NCBI GenBank assembly: GCA_951804985.1
Contig: OX638130.1
Span: 77,928,583-77,992,582, forward strand
Length of the DNA stretch: 64,000 nucleotides
Reading direction: 5' to 3'
Source of the DNA: Dryomyza anilis
Lineage: Eukaryota; Arthropoda; Insecta; Diptera; Dryomyzidae
Shown: positions 58,100-64,000 of the stretch, one piece after another
How the letters are laid out: each line of letters begins with the position of its first letter
Numbering within the stretch: position 1 is the first letter of the stretch
Notes under the pieces: model-generated
What the model saw: the letters and a program-made list of their open reading frames with translations, nothing else
The model's database searches: none
Told to the model about the DNA's origin: nothing
Program-made: the position numbers and the translations under genes

Positions 58100-59677
58100 A
58101 GGTCCATTCATATCATACAGCACGTAGTGTATCATGCACGACAAATATTCTCCAGTACATTTTATATGAGAGTTATCATATCATGCGTATTGGGTCCGTT
58201 CATGCACGTATCGTATCATGCAAAATATTTTAACAAGACTACCCATTTTTTTAAATGTCAAATAATGAAATCAAATTAAATAAAAAATCTTCACCAATAT
58301 CCACAAACACGCGAAACTCAGAAAGATAAAATTGTTTCGGAAAAAAGATGATATTCGCGGAGTTCTCGCAGGAATTAAAGCTGGTCTCCAAATTAATGCG
58401 TCTGATGGCCATAAAATGGAGCGCTGTTGGCACTGATACAGCGATGAAGTGGCTGCTGTGAAATGAACAAGGCTGTCGCTGATGTTAATACGAGCATGAT
58501 TCTGTTCTTCAGTAGTTTAATATTTTCAACATTATATAATTATAATATAATAGTTTGGCGCTACAGTCCTGTATAGAACTTCGGCCGAGCTCTCTCACCA
58601 TTTTGAGCTGTGCGGTGTTATATTTGTACTCAAAGTGGTGGGACCTACAGTTTATTGCCGAATCCGAACGGCGGGTGAGAGCTTTTTCATAGGCAATGGT
58701 TTTACTCTCGTAGGATTGCCATTTACTGACGAGAGGTAGCGCGGTATAGAAAAATGTTTCTATGAGAAGATGTTGTTAGCCCCAGTCCAGGCTTGAACCG
58801 GGGACCTTTCGGCTCGCAGTCCAACGCACTAACCACTGAGCTACCGCGGCTACAATTATAATAAATATACCGAAGATGTTTTTTTAAATCACATATTTAT
58901 TTAATTAATTCTTAGAATATTATTAAATCTACAATTATCCTGCTGCTAACAGTTGTAATCTAAAATGATGTATATGTACATACGCCAGACAAGTTAGTAA
59001 CACCACCCTAAAACTTGCCGCACTAGTCCTCGCGCTCAATGTCCAAAATCTGCGACGAGGAGATGAAGTGAGATTTGCTAGACAAACGACTTTCTTGACC
59101 GCATGAGAAGGCGAATGTTGTGCAAAATGTCATCGGAAAGAGCCTGATTTCAAGATTGGTTTATGGTAGATTTTAATTTAACACTTTTAAACCTATGTGA
59201 AGATGTACATAAGTACACAACATTGTTGAAAGCCAGTACACTGTGCTAGGATGACGATTTGTAGTAGTGTAATGGCATGGGGGCGAGCAGAAGGAAGACG
59301 TACTTTGATTTCCATAAATGATGCGAATACTAGTCAAATCGCCCTTGATGAAAACGAAGACAACGTTGCTCTTGATGTGGGGCAACAGATTCTATAGCTG
59401 CATTGTTTTCCAATTGACCACGGAAGAAGGTACGGTTCTTTTCCATCGGTTTGGAGCCAAAAACATTATCAGCGCCTCGAAAAATTCTAATCACATTTGT
59501 TACAATTATGGTGACAGTAAATGAAAGGGTTGTCGTTTTATTATAAATGTATAAGTGGAGTTTATATTTTACAACCCTGAGTGCGTTTGCATGATGCTGA
59601 TGTGAAAACATTTGCATGAACGTGCATGATACGCTACGTGCATGATACGCAACGTGCTGTCTGATATGAATGGACCT
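58100..59677. mobile_element. PIF/Harbinger-like non-autonomous element with TAA duplication
   Basis: Inverted ends AGGTCCATTCATATCA plus catgcacg repeats; the 3-bp word TAA flanks both sides (58097-58099, 59678-59680), as for PIF/Harbinger elements. Repeat F copy 1 shows the uninterrupted site. No transposase ORF recognised in 1,578 bp. It carries a SINE at 58548-58853. Confidence 0.65.
58548..58853 (-). mobile_element. tRNA-derived SINE, copy 1
   Basis: Reading the minus strand, the head has a Pol III A box (tagctcagtggttagtgcg) and B box (ggttcaagcc) spaced as in a tRNA, followed by a unique body (gccccagtccagg on the plus strand, ccgcgctacctctcg, ccgttcggattcggcaat). Flanked by a 10-bp target duplication aattataata (58538-58547, 58854-58863). 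The tRNA part is diverged and has no proper acceptor stem, so it is not a tRNA gene. Confidence 0.8.
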
Positions 59678-60858
59678 TAAAAGTGTTTTAACAGATTTAA
59701 AATATACATAAATTATTTAAAATAACACAGTGCAGCAAAACCCCTCTTTTTTTTTGGTGCCAGAGATTTGACAATTTTTTTAGAATCCTTGAGTAACCTG
59801 ACGAAATTTCGAACAAACTTATGTCTTATCACGTCAGGTTTACGAGATATATGACCATAAAGGTCCTATAGTGATCACAATATTACCGTTGGTTTATTGA
59901 GAAAACTGTAGTAGTTATGTATATGTTGTCTGAGAACCAAATGTAGACACTATGCAAGGCTTCATATCTTTAGTACATATTAAATTTCTATCTCGTCCTT
60001 TAAATTCCAATATTAATGATTGGTCAATTGGTTTAAGGACGAGATAGAAAATTAAAATGTACTACAGAAAAGATCCTTAGGTGAATGGCTACATTTGGGT
60101 TTCAGTCAAGAAATCCATGTCTTATACCGCTTTCAAGAAATTTTACTATGAATTGACTTTTTTCCAATTTTTCTAAAATGCGTCCCAAAAATTTATTTTG
60201 CGACCTTTTTTATATTTTCTCATCAAATACAGTGAATAATGAATTATACACAACTGTACTTCTTTAAATCAACTCTTTTTCTTTAAATCAACCATTTTAT
60301 TTGCTTAAAAAAAGGGTGCGGTCGGATCTGTGGTACCCTAGAAAAATCGATATCCGGTGCATCTACATATTTGGTCATATAGGTACTCAAATGAAAGGTA
60401 ATAATGCCACATTTGTAATTGTATGGTTATTTTTTTGAGGAAGTTATATCGATGAAGCGCCGCGGCCGAAATTTTTTTTACAAAATATTAAATTTTTTTA
60501 TTTTTTAAAACATAAATACAAAAGTGTATAATAGACTTCTGATTAAATTTCTATTCGTTTGGGTACCCACACTTGTATCTATATATTATTCGTGTATAAA
60601 ATGAACTCAGTTGTTAAAACTAAAAAGGATCCTGAGGTTACTGTGGTTATCGAATCATGAACATAATAACATACTAATCGTGAAATCAATATCTTTCATT
60701 TCAGTACCTACATGTTCATATAGGTAGGTGTATAAGGTTTCGATTTATCTGGGGTACCACAAGTCCGACCGCGCCCCAATTTAGACTGGGACCCAAACAG
60801 AGGGGTTAGTTTGAAGAAAAAATATTTCACTTCATCCGGTTATCTAAAGTTCACCCAA

Positions 60859-60890
60859 TTTGTTTGTTTGTTTGTTTGTTTGTTTGTTTG
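60859..60890. repeat. (TTTG)8 microsatellite
   Basis: Eight perfect tttg units in the interior of the long-TIR element. Confidence 0.9.
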
Positions 60891-62084
60891 GACATTTTTT
60901 GGTGGGAGTAACGACTTTTTTTCCATATATATATCAAAAATAATAATTAATTGAGATTTTTATAAATATGTATCTAAAATAAAAATTATATTTGAATTTT
61001 GAAAGTATTTATCAAAAATAATTATTTTTGATTTTCATAATATTAATCAAACTTTTATTTATATTTCTCAAATATAATTATTAAAAAATATTTTAAAATT
61101 TAACAAACCATAATAAAAATAAGACCCTAAATTAAAAATGTTCATCGAATGTTATCTAATGGTACCCTTTGTTTTACAGAGCCATAATTTCTTAAAATGA
61201 CTTTTTACATATAAATTTGAAAAATTGAACAAGTCAGCATATTTCGAAAACCAAAAATATTTGAATATGATTTTTTTTTTAAGTATAACATTTGTACCAA
61301 TTGTACCATTTGTACATAACTTAAGTTTAATCTAGTTTTTTGTACCATTTATTCAAGAATTAAAAGATAATAGTTACTTCGCCAATTATTAAATTAATTT
61401 ACATTGGACATACTTAAAAACTATATTTTGTGAATATTTGATTTTTAATTATGAAAAATACACCAACACATCTAAAACTATGAATTGTCGAACTTTATCG
61501 AACTTTCAAAAACGGTATTTGGACTTATAGTTGTACAACGAAGATATACAAAAAAAAAAAGACAATTTAAAGTCAAATTTAAATTAAAAATCATCTATTT
61601 GACAATTTATTCTATACAAAAATTCTAAAAAACGTCGATTTTTTTTTAAGTGGAATTATTAAAGTCGTCTAAAATTGTCTATGGTTATGCGCCTATAATG
61701 TTTAAATTCGATTTAATATTGATACCCCGAGACAAAATGTATGTCATTTTTAGGAATATTTCCGGCCAAGATTATAATGTCAAAAAGTTTTTTTTTTAAG
61801 TCGCAAAATTTAAAAAAAGCGAACAATTAAAAAGGTAATTTACAGAATATTAGTAATCTGGAGATAGTTAGTAAATTTTACACAAAGGCGCTATGTAGAG
61901 AGAAAAGCTCAAAAAGGCCTAAACTATTCAAATAACAATCAAATTTAAAACAGCGCATAACTTACAGAATTTTATCGTCTTTACAAGCGCCAAATTATCA
62001 AAACAAACACAAAATGAAAATGACGCATATTTACTCTGTAAATGAATTGTGTTTTTGAGGGGGGGGCGATCCCCTGGATCCGTG

Positions 62085-62135
62085 CTTGCCAGTCGCTTTT
62101 GCATTGCGCGCGGTGACACCAGTTTTGCATGAAAA
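62085..62135 (-). mobile_element. Scrap of RTE-like LINE 3' end
   Basis: gccagtcgcttttgcattgc, gcgcggtgacaccagttttgc is nearly the same as the 3' end of the RTE copies (35000-35035). Confidence 0.7.
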
Positions 62136-62674
62136 TTAAGGATTTACCAGATATTTGGGGGTTAATACCTCGAAATCCTGACGTGATAGAACATAATTTT
62201 ATAGTAATATAATATTTTTCACACATTCAAGATATTAAAAATAAGGCCAAATCCTTAGCAACGATAAAGGAATATTGATTGTAAGCTATGAAAAACTTTA
62301 GTATTTTGCAGTTTCATATAAAATAAAAAAATACTTTGCAGTGCTCAGTATTAGAGAAACAATAGCTCGTACGGCTTTGACATATGAAATCATTAATATT
62401 GGTATTAAAAGGACGAGATAGAAATTTAATATGTACTAAAGATATGAAGCCTTGGATAGTGTCTACATTTGGTTCTCAGACAACAAATCCATAACTACTA
62501 CAGTTTTCTCAATAAACCAACGGTAATATTGCGGTCATTATATGACCTTTATGGTCATATATCTCGTAAACCTGACGTGATAGGACATAAGTTTGTTTGG
62601 TGAAATTTCGTCAGGTTACTCAAGGATTCTAAAAAAATTGTCAAATCTCCTTCACCAAATTTAGTGTCGCACTG

Positions 62675-63034
62675 TAATTTATGCATATTTATTAAGAAAT
62701 TTTCATTTTAAACTTGTAGGAAAAACAGAACTGTGATTCAAAGATATAAAAAATATATAAAATTGCAATGTAATGTGTAAACATAAATATGTAAAAATAT
62801 TTGAATTTTGAGGATTTTTTTTGTAATTTTCGAAATATTGATTACATGACCTACTACATTAATGAAAAAAAAGCTTTCTCCAATACGAAGGACATCAGAC
62901 CGAAAACTAAATATTGTAAATTCAAACATTGTAAATCTAAAAATGTTCGTAATATATAAATATAAAATATCTTCGTATAAACTATGTTTTTTCCTATATA
63001 AATTTTCTGCTAGCTGGATGGTTTGTATTATTTT
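62675..63034. other. No gene recognised
   Basis: AT-rich, no ORF or repeat identified. Confidence 0.5.
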
Positions 63035-63300
63035 GCCGCGATATCTCAGTGGTTAGTGAGTTGGACTGCGAGAAGAAAGGTCCCCGGTTCAAGCCTGGAC
63101 TGGGGCTAACAACATCTTTTCATAGAAACATTTTTCTATACCGCGCTACCTCTCGGCAGTAAATGGCAAACTACGAGTGTATAAGATTGCGTATGAAAAG
63201 CTCTCACCCGCCGTTCGGATTCGGCAATAAACTGTAAATCCCACCACTTTGAGTACAAATATAACACACACAGCTCAAAATGGTGAGAGAGCTCGACCAG
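63035..63300 (+). mobile_element. tRNA-derived SINE, copy 2
   Basis: Starts gccgcgatatctcagtggtt, with B box ggttcaagcc, then the same body as 58548-58853 (ggactggggctaacaacatc, accgcgctacctctcg, ctcacccgccgttcggattc). The last about 30 bases of copy 1 are diverged here. Confidence 0.8.
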
Positions 63301-64000
63301 AATATAAACTGTCGTTTTAAGCTGTGTTTCAGTGCTGAAATAGAGCCCACAGTAAGTCACTGTTAAAAAAGGGTTAGAACGACAGTAGAAAAGTGTCGTT
63401 TAGCATATATGTCAAATATACAGCTAGCAGTAACTACTGTTGATCCGACAGTTGCTGTGGTCGACTATATATCATTTATTTACTGTTGTTTTAACCGTTC
63501 TTATTTTAGAAAATTTTAAAATGCCTAATTTTATTTTATTTTTAACGTTACTTAATACGATTTTTACCATACATATTTTCTATATTTTTTGCGGTGTCTT
63601 CTCTTGTTTCATATTAATTGCCTTCGCTTTTATACGAGTATATCCGGGTAGTCCGGGTTCACGGACGCTCGAAAGCCCTGGAAATACCCGGGTAATTCAA
63701 ATACGAGTAATACCCAGATATTAACTGTAGTTCGTTCGTTTGGCTGTTTTATGCATTTGTCTGACCATTTTGGTTTCCAAAAGTGTATCAAAAACCCATT
63801 TATGCTTTTATTCAAATTCGAAAATTGATAGCGGGCTTCATTAGAATTGTAATGCTATCTGGGACCTACGAAGGAGAAAAACCTATTTTCGAAAAAAAAA
63901 ATTGAATGTTCAAATGGAGTTGATTATGTCAGCTATAGATTTCTGGAAACAAGTGTGCTAACGGTCACACTACCTGGGTAACTCGAGAAAAAAAGAAAAG
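63301..64000. other. No gene recognised; GC-richer repeat words
   Basis: 63625-63720 repeats tacgagtat, atccgggta and tacccgggtaa words. The rest is unremarkable intron or intergenic DNA. Confidence 0.5.

Larger units (their letters stand above)
59728..62674. mobile_element. Element with ~300-bp inverted ends (CAGTGC...)
   Basis: 59750-60050 (gagatttgacaattttttta, gaatccttgagtaacctgac, acgagatatatgaccataaa, ggacgagatagaaa) is the reverse complement of 62385-62660. The termini cagtgcagc and gtcgcactg are similar. No transposase recognised. The interior holds a mini-me-like piece (60300-60780, accacaagtccgaccgcg), a (TTTG)8 run and a short RTE scrap. Confidence 0.65.

Noticed and set aside
58790..58850. 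tRNA gene
   Set aside because: A and B boxes are present, but the acceptor and anticodon stems do not pair and the same sequence heads a second repeat copy, so it is a SINE head.
63035..63100. tRNA gene on the plus strand
   Set aside because: Same SINE head as at 58850.

Overview
The window is about 64 kb of AT-rich animal DNA, almost certainly from a higher fly (Diptera, Brachycera). The evidence is very short introns (52 to 60 bp) with good GT/AG sites, repeats of the fly mini-me type with GTCY microsatellites, and a zoo of Tc1, hAT, Ty3/Gypsy, RTE and CR1/Jockey elements. The species cannot be named from the sequence alone.

Only one host gene is supported. It lies on the + strand and its spliced exons (25968-26066, 26122-26364, 26428-26561, 45252-46215, 46268-46445, 53028-53203, 53264-53390) encode part of the N-terminal helical-repeat region of the DNA-damage kinase ATM (Drosophila tefu). 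Exon phases agree at every junction used. Three introns are tiny. One is 18.7 kb (26562-45251), one about 6.6 kb (46446-53027) and a third runs off the right end (more than 10.6 kb); all three large introns are full of transposons. Upstream and downstream exons, including the kinase domain, are outside the window.

Left part (1-25.9 kb): a decayed SAP-domain ORF (1659-2080), a broken CR1/Jockey-like LINE (2240-5060), a hAT-type element with its target duplication (6090-8044), then three DNA transposons nested inside each other: element A (9040-17286) contains B (9522-16524), which contains C (10327-15675). A and B have 8-bp target duplications; for C an uninterrupted paralogue of B gives the empty site. 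C is the most interesting object. It encodes a TNP2-like (CACTA/EnSpm-related) transposase in two reading frames joined at an A-AAA-AAC run, followed on the same strand by a clean four-exon gene for a 206-residue coiled-coil/DUF4806-like protein. Splice sites suggest the transposase gene lies inside an intron of the transcript for the second protein, as in maize En/Spm. To the right of A come tandem arrays (130-bp, 15-bp and ~126-bp units), a palindromic foldback element (19757-20868), an LTR, a second copy of B, a mini-me-like element and a Ty3/Gypsy pol remnant.

Giant ATM intron (26.6-45.2 kb): an RTE-like LINE split by an internally deleted Gypsy element (CTAG target duplication), a Tc1 pseudogene, a TATATGA-rich tract and a second Gypsy remnant split by another RTE. 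About 6.37 kb of this (29130-35501) is repeated at 36670-43040 at about 99.7 percent identity: a very recent segmental duplication or an assembly duplicate.

Right part (46.4-64 kb): Tc1 fragments in opposite orientations, LINE remnants, a 0.42-kb-arm inverted repeat (49920-51085) inside an ATM intron, two MITEs with TA duplications, a hAT-like element, a PIF/Harbinger-like element with TAA duplications that carries a tRNA-derived SINE, a long-TIR element, and a second SINE copy at 63035.
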